Positions 1-12,220 of a stretch of DNA of 64,000 bases are shown here, piece by piece. Under the pieces are notes generated by a model. The model was not told the origin of the DNA and did no database searches. It saw only the letters and a list, made by a program, of their open reading frames with translations. Made by a program: the position numbers and the translations under genes. Source of the DNA: Camillea tinctor (taxonomy: Eukaryota; Ascomycota; Sordariomycetes; Xylariales; Xylariaceae); contig MU394082.1 in the NCBI GenBank assembly GCA_022578605.1, forward strand, positions 62,001 to 126,000, in the 5' to 3' direction. Each line of letters opens with the position of its first letter. Within the stretch, counting starts at the first letter, position 1.

Positions 1-1037
1 ATATCGTATATGACTTATCACCAACATAGCTGCATATGACAAACTCTCATTCCCAATCCTCTTCACATAGCCAATCGATCCCCAACTTAAGCCACTGAAT
101 AAGCATTTTGCCCTGACGGCTGCGTCCGAGTCGGGTTCCGTACCATACCTCATTCTTAACCAGGGGGATGGAAAAGAAAATCAGAGGCAAGTGAAATGTG
201 ATACCTAGGTACCCAGATTCTACTCAAGAAAAATGAGCACACCATTCTGCATGTATTCTGCCCCAATCCAGCCGAGTCAATGGTTAGCCAGTAGGAATAA
301 CCTCCGTAGGCCCTCGATATTGAAATTTTCTGCAATGATCACACCTGTTGTACTATTTGTCCCCACCGCGGCCAACTTCTTGCAACAAGGCCTAGGTAGG
401 TTGATCCAGATCCTTTTCTTGTAAACCTGGTCACCATGATCCGGCCCTACGGTAATGAAAAAAATGATAGCATGTATCATGATGTATTAGATCGACTAGA
501 TGTAGCGAGGCGCAGCTGGCTAGCGGACCTCAGAGATCCGGGATGCAGTCTTCGAGTACACTAGGCCAAAGCGACGCCATACACACAAGAATCGACTGCT
601 CACATATCTCATACCGATGCTTTCATGCACTATAGTTGGGTTGGAGATTTGGCCTACATTTCAAGGTCTCTTGAGAGGCTGAGACAAGATGGATGGAATA
701 CACTTCTTCTCCTCTATGTACTCCTTTTTTATGTTTTTCTTTTCTTTTTTCCTTTGCACTTTATGATGGTGTATCTCATGGCCAGGTCTAGGCTAGGACA
801 CCACATCCACTCGTGTTGTTTCCTTGTAATCAGGAGTAGATTGCGTAAAGCCAACTCATACCAGGTTCTTCACCGTTGAGTATATAAGACATCGTAGGTT
901 CGACCTAGTGTAGTCTGGCCAGGCAGCCTTAAGCTCGTTCATCCACCGGCCTATAAAGTATATAAGCTGCCCTTTCAAGCGTACAAATATTAAGAGAGAC
1001 GTTGTCTCATTCATTTCCTAGCCCTCTACTTAGTATA
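1..1037. other. Intergenic region upstream of the F-box gene
   Basis: I see no gene here. Short open frames (233-424, 625-879) lack coding character. The stretch holds one copy of the palindromic-type motif TACCTAGGTA near 203-212 and two TATA-like elements near 883-889 and 952-958, the second well placed for the gene that starts at 1038. Confidence 0.6.
952..965 (+). promoter_or_regulatory. TATA-like element of the F-box gene
   Basis: TATAAAGTATATAA lies about 75-85 nt before the first ATG (1038) of the downstream gene, a usual core-promoter distance in ascomycetes. Assignment is by sequence and position only. Confidence 0.4.
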
Positions 1038-1880
1038 ATGGCCATCCAGAGTGAGATAGAACGGTATCAGAACCACCGAGCCGCACCGTACCCAGATACG
1101 CCCAGATATCACACATCTAGTAAGGGGGTTCAATCGTCGGCACAACAGCCAAATCTACCGGCGAGACCCCTAACACGGAGACTTCAGCTACCAGGATATC
1201 GAGCACCCCTGAGTAGCTACTTTTCCCCACAAACTTGGCATAAATACCACAAGTCCTACAGCCGCCCGATAAGGGGATGTCTATTCGAGTCGCTGCCTAA
1301 GAGCATCATAGATAAAATCTGCTCATATGTGCCGTATGAGTACCTGCTGCTCCTGCGCCGAACCAACCACATAATGCTCACCCTCATCGACCCGTATCGG
1401 GCGCCGTACCACACGATGGTGTCGTGCGTGCTGCGCGCCGAGCGGGACTTCAGCCGGCACCACAATTCGCCGTACAACCTCGGCTGCTACACGTGCTTCC
1501 GTGTGCTGCCAGCCAGCGAATTTGCCTCGAACCAGCCCTCCGAGGTTATCGTACGGGAAAAGCTCACGGGCCACGAGACCATCGTCAACCTGCGCCGCTA
1601 TTGCATCGACTGCGGCCTGCGCGTCGGGTACCACGGCCCCGGCGACTTTCTGATGCGCCCCGGGGGCCAGAAGAGCTGGGTTTGCCGTTGCGGCGACGTC
1701 ATCAACTGGGACCGGGCCTCCCAGTGCGACGTCTGCAAGGCCATCTGCCCCTTCCAGTCCATGGCGGCGGCGCGGAAGAATGCTAGGAAGGACTACGGGC
1801 AGGCCAACGCGCCGCGGGCTAAGCTGAAAATAGTGTGCTCGTTGAGCCTAGAAGACATCACTGGACATGAGCTTTCTTAG
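1038..1880 (+). CDS. F-box-like protein with a cysteine-rich C-terminal half
   Basis: Single-exon gene, 280 aa. The open frame continues upstream to 1002 without an ATG; I start at the ATG at 1038. Residues about 82-118 (LFESLPKSIIDKICSYVPYE and the following LLRRTN stretch) fit an F-box, the Skp1-binding module of SCF ubiquitin ligases. The rest has paired cysteines: C150-x2-C153, C189-x2-C192, C216-x-C218, C230-x2-C233 and C237, suggesting bound zinc. Fungal genomes hold many such F-box proteins with Cys-rich tails, of mostly unknown substrate. It converges on the polyketide synthase gene (stop codons about 600 bp apart). The last 550 bp are much richer in G+C than the first 300. F-box assignment is moderate; a role in the PKS pathway is not implied by the sequence. 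Confidence 0.72.
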   Translation: MAIQSEIERYQNHRAAPYPDTPRYHTSSKGVQSSAQQPNLPARPLTRRLQLPGYRAPLSSYFSPQTWHKYHKSYSRPIRGCLFESLPKSIIDKICSYVPYEYLLLLRRTNHIMLTLIDPYRAPYHTMVSCVLRAERDFSRHHNSPYNLGCYTCFRVLPASEFASNQPSEVIVREKLTGHETIVNLRRYCIDCGLRVGYHGPGDFLMRPGGQKSWVCRCGDVINWDRASQCDVCKAICPFQSMAAARKNARKDYGQANAPRAKLKIVCSLSLEDITGHELS

Positions 1881-2485
1881 GTCCTCTCTCGTACCCCCCT
1901 ATTATCATTCTTATTCGTAATATGAAGAGGGAAGGGGGGATTTTTGTAGATAGAATATTTGACTCTTTTGGTAACCATAGGACAAAAAAATGGGAATAGG
2001 AGGCTAGGCGGTACCTTAACTGTTTCGTAGCAAATAGAACACGCGAGCTAAGAGGCAAATCGAAAGGTGGAAGGCTGTCAATCATTATTAGGTCAATTAC
2101 TTGGTTTAGGGACAGAAGGAAAATGGGTGGGGAGATTACAAGCTACCTATCTATAGGGCAAAGGCTTCATCCAACCTATAGAAGGGAGCAAGGAGTAACT
2201 GGGGTTGGGAAGATGGCGCGAAGGACAGGACAGGATAGGATAGGATATGGTACGGTAGGGTAAAGTGGTTTTTAGCAGTCAGCAATGCTTTAAAATAAAC
2301 AATGAATTAATATCAATTTATTATCTACAAGCAAATGAAGTATATATAGCAGTAAAGTTAAAAAAAAAAAAAATCAGTCATGAAGTCGTAACATCTACCT
2401 AGGTACCCAACCCGTGATGCGTCGTGGAGTTTTCCTCTTCCTAGCCACAATACGATAGCAACAAGACACACGTATGTAATTATTC
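1881..2485. other. Convergent intergenic region, F-box gene / PKS gene
   Basis: The 3' flanks of two convergent genes. It is A/T-rich with an A-tract near 2359-2373 and a second copy of the 13-mer TACCTAGGTACCC (near 2397-2409) that is also found near position 203. No gene seen. Confidence 0.6.
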
Positions 2486-5400
2486 TCAAACCCCATCCTC
2501 ATTTCCCCCTTCTTTACCCTCCTCCTCCCCCTCCCCTTTCAAAAACGCACACCCAGCCTCTATCTTGCCCGCCAACTCGGCCAAGCTCCGCGCCCCCAGT
2601 ATCTCAAAGATCGGCAATCCCACGCCCGTCTCGCCCGCAACCCAGTTGCGCAGCTCGACCGCGACCAGGCTATCCACCCCGAGCGCCGCCACGCTGCGCC
2701 CCTGCTCCTCCGCGTAGTCCACATCGCGGCCCAGCAGGCCCGCGAGCCGCGCCGTCACGGCGCGCGCCAGGGCCGTGGTACGAGGTCCTCCCTTCTCAGC
2801 GGAGAGGAGGGCCTGCCGCAGCGGGATGCCGGTAGAAGTAGTGGCAGCGGTGGGGGTCTCGCGGCGCCGCGAGGAGAGGTGTATGGAGGGGAGGTGCGCG
2901 AACTTCGCGTCGGCGAGGCCGACGGAAGATGTCGCGCCGGCGGCGACGTGCTCAGCGGCCATAGCGTCGTACCCGGTGACGATCTGGCACTCGTCGAGCG
3001 CCGCGGCGGAGGCGCGCTGGATGGCGTACCGCAGTATGGCGAGGAACTCCTTCAGCTTGATGGTGCTGTACCCGTGCGTGCGCAGGTACGCGACCGAGTC
3101 CGCGTTGTCGGCCACGTACCCGGCCGACTCGATCATGCCCAGATCGAGCGTCGTGGCGGGCAGCCCGAGTGCACGCCGGTGGCGCGCGAAGGCGTCCTGG
3201 AAGGCCGAGGAGGCGGCGTAGTTGGACTGCCCGCGGTTGCCGGATATGCCGGACGCGGAGGAGAGGAGGATGAAGAAGTCGAGGGGCTCGTTACTGTCGA
3301 GAGTCTGGTTGTGCAGGTTCCACGATGAGGCGAGTTTCGTGTTGGTTACGGCCTGCCAGTCTGCAAAGGACATGTTCTCGAACAACGAGTCTCGGAGGAC
3401 CATGGCGCCGTTGATGATGCCGCGGATAGGGGGCATGATGTCGTTCTCCCGGATGTCATGGAATACTTGCGCCACTGCTGTGGAGTCTCTAGCATCACAT
3501 TTGTATACCTTGACGTTCGCTCCTCTAACCATACACTCCTGTGTGAGCTCCTGTGCTTTTTCATTGTTCTCGGGCCCACTACGTGAAAGCAACGCAATGT
3601 TTCGAGCCCCATGATCAACCATCCACCTACTGATTTCCCTACCAAGGCCTCCCGCGCCACCAGCGATGACATACGTAGCGTCGTTCTTCAAGAAATAGGG
3701 GTCTGTTTTCGGCGCAACCATAACCTGTACATCTTCTGGTACTGTGACGATGATCTTGCCAGCATGTTTTCCCGCCTGCATGAACCGGAACGCTGCTTCG
3801 ACCTGGTCGATCGGAAACGTGGTAAGGGGCTTCATCACGCTAATCTTACCCTCGTAGAATAGCTTGAAGCAGTCTGCGAGGATGCGGGAGCCAAGCATGG
3901 GCCGATGCATGAAGACGGCGGAGAGATCTATCGCCGAGAAAGTAACATGCTTATCGAAAGGCCGCATCTCGAGCCGCGTGTTGGCGTAAATATCGCGCTT
4001 GCCGATTTCGAGGAAGAATCCAAACATGGCTATACAGCGCCAGCTCTCCTTGAGCAACTCGCCGGCTAGCGAGTTTAATACTACGTCTATCCCCTCCCCA
4101 TACGTCATGCGCATAATCTTCTCGGCAAAGCCGGTGTTCCGGCTTGAGAATATGTGGGAGGCCGGAATATTGTATTCCTCGAGCATAAGCTTCCGTTTCT
4201 CATCGCTACCTACAGTAACAAAAACTTCAGCTTCAACTAGCTGCGCAAGCTTGATGGCGGCCTGACCGACTCCACCAGCGGCGCTGTGGATAAGAACCCG
4301 TTGACCCTTGGATAGGTGGGCGATGTCCATGAGGGCGTGATATGCCGTTGCGTACGCGAGCGGGACTGAAGCCCCATCTTCGAAGGACAGGCCGGAAGGG
4401 AGACGGAAGACCCTGTGGGCTTCTACTTGATGCACGCTAGTAAATGAGCCCACAGCCAGTGCTGCCACTTTATCGCCAACAGCGAAGCCCTTGACATTAC
4501 GTCCCACTGCGGTGATGACACCGCTCGAGTCGTATCCGAGAGGGTATGGATTCTCGATCTGACCCAGCGCGGTCAGGACATCACGGAAATTGAGGCCGAT
4601 GGCTTTGACTTGGAATTCCACGCTGTCATCATCCAAGGAGGTGCTCCTGTCAGGAACATCTACAAAGTGAAGCGAATCAAGTAAGCCTGGAGTGCCAACT
4701 TGGAGTCGCAGTGGCCGCAGTGGCCGCAGTGGCTGGTATAATTGCTCCAGTTTCGGGGCCTCCGCCGCATCCGCCATTTCTCTAAGTAACAGTTCATTAA
4801 GTTCAGAGTGTTCGACGAGTCTAGGTACTTTGATCTCTCCCTCGCGCTCAACAAGCTCCATATCCTTCAAATCGTCCCGAACAGTAAATCTAGCTTTGAA
4901 GACTTTTGAAACAATTTCAGCGACCTTCGTGCTGTCTGCTACCGTAAGCGGATCTAGATCGAGAGTGATAAACTTCAATCCAGCTTTCTCATTTCTCAAT
5001 GTTCGGGACAGACCTGTGACCATGGCCGCAGTTGGGTTGGTGCAATTTGCTCCAGAAGTGACCCATAGAATGCTTTCAAGTTTACCCAAAGCGCTACGTA
5101 GACTCAAAAAGCTAGACTCGTCTAATTTATCAAGAATCCCGGGGATTTGGGTATCGAGGATAATAAGGGGACCGGATGCCACTTGGGCAATATCAGCCTT
5201 GACTAACTTCGACGAGCGGCCGTCGTTTTCCAAGAGCCTTATAAGTTCGTCAGTGGCCGGGCCTTGTCCGTTTAGACTAAAGACATGAACCGCTGGAACC
5301 GCCATTTTCGTTTCAACCGACGCACGACTCACGATGAGACTCGACATCTCATAAGCACCAGGGTAGTCTGCCTCGCATACTTCAAGGCCTTCGAATCCGG

Positions 5401-8400
5401 TCCGCTTGAGAAGCGTCTCCCATTGCTTTGGGTCAAGCAATGGCCCCGCTTGCCGGCCATCAGCATCACCGAGCCACCAGCCCGGCAAGGTACCAAAGGG
5501 AAGGCATATACGCAGCCGCGGATGTGTAATCTCAACCATAATAAGTCGGCCTCCTGGCTTCAAGAGCCGGCGCACATTGGACATGGTTACGTCCATGGCA
5601 GCTGTCGCGTGCAAGACATTGGCGGCGATAATTAGATCAAATGTTCCCTCCTTGAATCCTTGCTTGGCGATATCGTGCTCGATATCAAGGGTACGATAAT
5701 CGAGCATACCGTCCCAAGCAGCAAACCGTGAACGCGCCTTCTCAAAGAAGCCCGATGATATGTCAGTATAGACGTAATTAGAGAACCGCGGATGGAATGC
5801 GGTATTTCCACCCCCTAGGGTTTGAAGTAGGGGCTCCGTGGCACCGCCTGTGCCAGCTCCGATTTCGAGGATGTTCATATCTGGCTGCTTGAAGGCAAGA
5901 CTTGCGACGTATGTCTGCAGAAGCTCATAGCAGCGGAGCATACTTCGGTCTTGTGTGTACACCTCACTTAAAAGATCGCCTTGGATCATGAGTGCAAGAG
6001 GGTCGACTTCTCCTTTCAGAATAGGGGCTAGGTTCTCCCCAACACGGATGACTATTTCGCCCTCTGCTCCGAGCGTCCGGGCGAAATCAACAGCAGCGTC
6101 CCTTTTTGCTTGGGAGTCTTCGAGGCTCATAATAGATTGTGCCTTAGGTAAAGAGGTATTTTGAGGTTCATTGACAATAAGAGGTGTTTGTTGTGATAGA
6201 CACCAGTTATAAAACTGCTGGTGATGCTCAGGCATATCTTCCCGATCATCGTCGTTTATAAGCGGCAGGCAGTCGATTATATATTGGAAGGCTAGCCATT
6301 CAAGGACAACTAGGGATTCCGCCGAGTTGAGCTTTCTTACAGGATTGGGTATTGGCCACAGGTTAGAAAGCTGCGTTGTGGTCATCAAGTCTAGATCAGC
6401 ATTCCATGGTATTTTGTAGCAGATCTTTCTCGATGCGCCAATGTCACCCGAATGGCTAGAACCCCAGGTCAAAGACGTAGTTTTAAGTCCGCTGACAGAT
6501 ATTATAGGATTAGAGTATAACGTAGCTTCGGTATCAAAGACAATAATATTAGATATAGAATTGCGGAGAATTGACGGAGTGGTAGTCGCATATGCTTTTA
6601 GCTTCGTCCCAGCCTGTTTTGAGACGCGTGTGTCAATAGTAAGTTGGTCAATAAACGTAGGTACCATCGGGTCCTTGAACTTTCTCGCATGTATAAGTGA
6701 TGGAAAGGCTGCTTGAAAGCATGAATCAAGTACAGTCGGGTGAATGGTATTGAAGAATTCTGTCTGATAAGGCATCGTTGCTTGGGTATCAGGGACTAGA
6801 ATTTCACTGATAGAATTATTTTGGACGCCGACAAAAATATTGTTTAGGTTGCGGAAGGTTGGTCCGAATAATAGTCCCATATTATCAAATGTGTCGTAGA
6901 GATCGTGAGTGAAGAACTGGCTTTTACAGTCATCAAACCCAGATTTCAGTCTCCTCTCCCAGTAGATGTTGTTTTCTGCATCGATTTCATTTTGATTTTC
7001 AACGCTGGCATCCTCTAAGTCGCCAGAGATCTGGCCACGACAGTGTTCAACCCATTCCTGGGCCTCGCTGTATGAGAAAATCCTAAATTCGCACCATAGA
7101 GTAGATGATTCCTTGTCACCATCCGGCACTGGACGTAATGATAAGGAGGTCTCTATGCCAGTATCACCAGTAGGTACCACGAGCGCTGAGGTCAGGCTTA
7201 TATTCCTCAAACAAAACTGTTTAAATCGAACTTCTGAATTATCACCCATTAGGTGCTTTTGTCGCATAGCTTCGATTGCCATGGCAATATAGCCAGCAGC
7301 AGGGTAAACCACCGTTGACTGAACTATGTGGTCTTTAAGCCAAGGCACATCTGCTACGCGAAGGAGATTTCTCCATCTTGGTTCAATATTATTACTCTCA
7401 GGTACTAGGGCACCGAGAATATCGTGACGCCCTTCTTTCCGATACCTGTAGGCTCTACTTAGACGCGACTCGTGCCAGTGGCTAACAGTATGGTTGAATG
7501 GGTATGATGGAAGATCCGCCAAAGGCCCGTAGTCCAACTCAGGATACTCAAGCCGGTTGGCCTTGTTCACGTCAATGTGACAACCCAGTTTCCATAACCC
7601 ACAAGCTGTTTCTAGCAGGCTTGTGGTCGCGTCTTGGTTTCTCACCAGGGTCGGCAAGTATCGAACCTCGGTCTTCAGATCCAGGCTGGCTAACGTTTGT
7701 TTCGTAGGTCCGGCTAAGGTTGAATGGGGGCCAATCTCCAATAACGTATCTATGCATTTTCCTTGTTCGCTAGTTATCATTTCAGATAATGCCTTTGAGA
7801 ACTGAACCGGGCTAACCATGTTGCGTACCCAATAAGTCGCACCAAGTTCGCCCAGGTTCGCTAGTCGAGCTTCTAGTGACGATGCAAATATGACATCGTG
7901 ATGAGATGCACCGTCTGGTAGCGGTGCTCCATTAGTGATATTTGTAAGATATTCATTCGAAGTGTATAGCATGTGCTGTGAGTGGTATGCGACATCAACT
8001 TGAAGCCGACGGGCAAACATCTTTTTATGATCAAGAAGCTGGGCTATCTCCTCGATTGGGCCAACATCACCGCTCAGAGTGACAGACGATGGTGAGTTGA
8101 TACAAGCGACAGTGAGTTCCCCGGGGCTTCTCACTTGAGTAATAAGGTCTTGGGCCTCGGTCGCTGAAACACCAGCAGCCAACATCGCGCCGCGAAGCTC
8201 GGGTGCATTATCCTTAAGACTTGTCATCGCTTTGCCTCGATAGTATGCTACCGTCATTGCAGACTCCAGAGTCAAAGCACCCGCAGCATACGCGGCGGCG
8301 ATTTCACCACTTGAGTGTCCTACTACAGCCACAGGCTTCACATTCCAACTTGTTAGAAGATCCACAATACCCAGTTGAACTGCGGTACACGCAGGTTGGC

Positions 8401-11156
8401 TAACAGATGCATCCCTTAGCCGGCTTGCTTCTTTATCCTGGAGAAGTTCCTCTATATGCCATTAATATCAGTCATCACGATTTATACGACCGTAGTTTGC
8501 TTACCGATTAGGGACCAGGAACACCCGATGGATTTAAGATGCGCATCCGCAACCTCGATCGTCTTCTTATATACTGCATATTCATCCCAAAGCTCGCGTC
8601 CCATACCAGCCCATTGAGCACCTTGGCCTGTAAACACAAAACCCAGTGTTGGTTTTGATGCTCTCGATGGCAGGATATCAGAAGCGCCGAGTCTGTGAGC
8701 GAGCTCAGGGAGACTAGATGCGACAACGGCCTCCCGCCACGGGAATATAGAACGGCGGGAGGCTAATGTAAAAGCTAGTTGCTGGGCATATTGCTGAATC
8801 TCCTTAGGTTCTAAGTTTCCAAAATAGGTAGCAAATGAGTTGGCTAGTTTCCCGATTGTCAGCTTGTCATTCGCAGAAATGACGAACATTTGAGGCGCGA
8901 AGGCAGGTGTTGAATCCGAATCATTGTCGTCGGTTGTGCTCGATACATTTCCCTGAAAAGATGCACTATGCAATACGTGACCAGTTATTCCTCTGATTCT
9001 AAGGTAGTTTTCGGCATCATCTATTACACAATGTGCATTTGTTCCTGGAGATGGCATTATATTAGTGAAGTTATGAGGTTGAACTTTTTCATCATCGTCG
9101 AAGCTTACCTCCGAATCCAAAAGAGTTGACAGAAGCTCTCCTTAACCCTTCGGTGGGCCATGTTTCCAGTTCAGTGGGAACCTATAATCGTGTTAGCTAT
9201 ATTGATCAATGGTACAATACAATATCAACTAGAGTCTCGACCTTAAGGTGGTTTTCTGCCAAAATAACGCGGTCGCCTGGCTTCTCAAAATTCGAGTTAG
9301 GCAATATCATACCCCTTTCCAGTGAAAGGATTGTTTTAATGAGCCCTGCAATTCCGCTGGCGTTTTCGAGATGTCCAATATTGGATTTTACTGAACCAAC
9401 CCGAACTTTAGGTGCCCCTATTTTTGCCGAAGCAGCTCCGAAAACTCGTCCAATAGCAGCGGACTCGATAGGATCTCCTGCTTTAGTTCCCGTTCCGTGG
9501 CTTTCGACGTACTGCGTGTATGCTGGGTTGAGACCTGCAGATGCGTAAGTGGAGCGGATAAGGCTCTCTTGAGCCTCGCCGCTTGGCAGCATAAGTCCCG
9601 CAGTGCGTCCATCGGAGTTTACCCCGGTGGCACGGATAACACCGCGAATAGTGTCACCATCCCTTACAGCATCATCAAGAGGTTTGAGAATAACGGTGCC
9701 AACGCCTTCACCTCGGCCGTATCCCGAAGCCCGGTGGTCGTAAGCATAACATGTGCCGCCAGGTGAGAAGAACCTAGGAGTAATTAGTCGTAGTCACAAA
9801 TATCCACAGACAACATACTTAAGTGAGCTCATCGGTATCAGCATACCAGGCTCGAGTATTAAGTTGGCACCCCCTACAATAGCTTGCTTGGTTTCTCCTA
9901 ATCGCAGGCTCTGGCATGCTTGATGTAATGCAACAAGTGATGAAGAGCATGCAGTGTCAACTGTGACACTCGGTCCTCTTAAATTGAAGAAATAAGAAAT
10001 ACGATTGGCCATGATAGAAGCGCTTACACCAACTGCATGGTATAAAGGCAAGCTATCCGGGTCCTTCCATAGCATGTGTTCGTAGTCATGATTGGATGTA
10101 CCGATATACACTCCAGTGCTACTCCCAGATATTTCTTCAAGGGTAATGCCAGCTAAAAGATTGTCAGTATCCTCCTCTACATGTTCAACGTCATCATTGA
10201 AACCTACCATTTTCAAGAGCTTCATAAGCACTTTCAAGTTGAATCCTTTGTTGTGGGTCCAAGGCCTAGAGTAAGGGGAGGAACCATTAGAACATTATAT
10301 GGACAATCGGTCTATTTTGGAGTTGTAACTCACCTTCGCCTCTGTTGGTGTGATGTTGAAGAACGCCGCATCGAAGTCTCCCATTCCTTGGTCTAGGAAA
10401 TGACCGCCTTTTGCATTAAACTAGACCTTTATTAATATTTCTAACCATAGTAACTAAAAGGGATACCCAAACACTTACATTCCCCCCTCGTTCGGGGTTT
10501 GCATGATAGAAGGCATCTTTATTAAACCTATCCTTTGGCCATTCTGACCAAGCCTCCTGGGCTTTGGCACATATTTCCCATAACCCTTCTATATTTGATG
10601 CATTGCCGGGAAAGCGGCAACTCATTCCTATAACAGCAATCGCTTGAGAATTATCATTAGGTGCATATAGAGATTCGACGTGCCCAGAATTGCCTTCGTG
10701 TGAACTGGTATGAACCCAACTCATATTACACCCTGTGTTAGTCTCGTGTTGACCGTCATTGCCGGAGTACACGCCATTGGGTTCCACACATTCATTATGA
10801 GGATTCTTCTTATTAAGGCTATGCAGTGTGTTTTGGAAAGGGAGTTTTCGAGGCATCGATATCGAAGGCGTATTTTGTTCTGCTGGGGGGCTCTCTAGTG
10901 GTGAATTATTATCTTCTCCGAAGTATCCAGAGAAAATCGATGACCCCTGAGTATCCTCTCCACTAGAATGTTTAGGTGAGTTATCTGATCCTGCCTCCTG
11001 GTCCTGGAGGATGATCTGTAACTGAGAGCTTAGTCCAGATAACTGCTCTGCAATAAGTCCAAGGGTTCTCATAGGCTGTGATGGTGATTCAGACTGAATA
11101 TCGATAGTTGGTATCGTGCCATTTGAAGTAAGGCCCGAAGAATTATCATCACCCAT
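2486..11156 (-). CDS. Highly reducing type I polyketide synthase (KS-AT-DH-MT-ER-KR-ACP)
   Basis: Eight exons join in frame to 2755 aa: 11156-10479, 10420-10334, 10265-10208, 10152-9819, 9773-9242, 9181-9109, 9044-8505, 8451-2486. KS (about 172-590) has the active Cys343 in DTACSSS, His478 in HGTGT and His520 in NIGH. AT (about 722-1040) has GHSSG with Ser814. DH has His1142 (HIVQSTVVYP) and Asp1343 (HPTVLDSCFQ). MT has an intact SAM motif (LEIGAGTGG, 1629-1637). ER (about 2020-2340) and KR (NADPH motif GGAGGLG; Ser2499, Tyr2512) look intact. ACP Ser2695 sits in GVDSL. No thioesterase, reductase or condensation domain follows, so release needs a partner enzyme in trans or another route. Such enzymes build reduced, often alpha-methylated polyketide chains; the product cannot be read from sequence. 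The first ~170 residues are a Ser/Asn/Gln-rich extension. The intron 5 donor (GTCGAG at 9241) is weak and its exact site uncertain. Confidence 0.97.
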
Positions 11157-11328
11157 ATTGGCAGTCCTTCAAAATGTTAGGAAAATGTTAGGTTTCTATA
11201 CTCAAAGCGGGTTCCAAGCCTGAGAGAGATATTGAGAGAGAGATATATATTTGGGATTAACATACTGGATTTGTCTAATAGAGTTCCGAGAACGTCGAGG
11301 TGAGGGTATGTTTATTTCCAGTCTATCC

Positions 11329-11342
11329 GACGTCCGGACGTC
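11329..11342. promoter_or_regulatory. Perfect 14-bp palindrome upstream of the PKS gene
   Basis: GACGTCCGGACGTC is identical to its reverse complement. It holds two GACGTC boxes (the core of CRE/bZIP sites) flanking a central CCGG. It lies about 175 bp upstream of the PKS start codon. Binding by a bZIP or Zn2Cys6 regulator is inference. Confidence 0.4.
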
Positions 11343-12132
11343 ACTTGAATCATGTGTTGCTTGGGTCAACATTATAAAAGGTCCCGAGCTGAGGACTCGA
11401 ATCGTTATAACGGGCCACCAAGAGACGCCTAGGCTAGCTGGGGGCCAAGACTCGGATGTTGAACATATGCAACCCTGCCGTGGTGGCTGTTAGGGAATTC
11501 TCTGTATAAGTGTTAGATACCTGAATAATGTCGATTGTAGATCCACGTAGGTACCAGACCGTCATTGGCAGGAGGAATAGAGCTTAGGCATACAACAGAT
11601 AATAGGTAGGTCACGTCGACGATAGGAGAATTGTTTACTGAACAGGCCAAGTCCTGTACGGGGTTAAATCCTTTAGACCTGCTCGAGAGCAAAGTTCCCC
11701 CCGGGCGTCTTCCCAATTCAGGACAAGAATGATTTCCCCGAGTCCCACAACTCTCCACTTAGACGAGTACCAGAACACCGGATCTAGCTGTCAAATCGGC
11801 TGCTTTTAAGTTATGGTTCGAAGCCAGATCATTAATCAGCTGATGGGTTAGTCCTGCATAAAGAAAGGTTAACTAGTATGACCTTGGCCGTAGCTAAACA
11901 TGTACGTAATTTATCCTGGGCAGATATATGCAGCTGCATTGTTCTTTGAAAGCCATGGAAATCTTGTCGGTCTTATACTCTCGTGAGATCGGCGTGCTGT
12001 TTATAGGACGACTAGTTCGCTTTAGTGCAAACAAGTCAATAGATTGGTTTCAGTCACCACTCAACAAACGCATGTTGTCGTGAAAACAGATGCCCTGTCA
12101 GCTGCCAAGGCATTGCCAGCCGGCACACTAAG

Positions 12133-12140
12133 TATAAATA
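12133..12140 (+). promoter_or_regulatory. TATA box before a small ORF
   Basis: TATAAATA followed by a CT-rich stretch (about 12170-12190), then an ATG at 12221, 81 nt downstream. The arrangement is that of a fungal core promoter, but the ORF it would serve is tiny. Confidence 0.3.
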
Positions 12141-12220
12141 GCGTACCCACCATTAGCATTCTTAGCAGAGGGATCTTCCCTCTTACATCCTCATTTGACA
12201 AATAAACCCACAACCATTAC

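Larger units (their letters stand above)
11157..12220. other. PKS upstream region and intergenic DNA
   Basis: This is the promoter side of the PKS gene. On the minus strand a TATATAT run lies near 11243-11250, about 90 nt before the PKS ATG, and a perfect 14-bp palindrome lies at 11329-11342. No open frame here has coding character. Confidence 0.5.

Noticed and set aside
2775..3614. Several long open frames antisense to the PKS 3' end
   Set aside because: They mirror a G+C-rich coding exon on the other strand; none shows a domain, and the PKS frame explains the openness.
4931..4942. DH motif HxxxGxxxxP has Ser in place of Gly in the PKS (at residue 1146)
   Set aside because: I believe Ser occurs here in other fungal HR-PKSs; with His1142 and Asp1343 intact I do not call the domain dead.
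11374..11510. TATAAAAGG near 11374 on the plus strand as a promoter
   Set aside because: Only a 17-codon frame follows before a stop; no intron or coding signal downstream.
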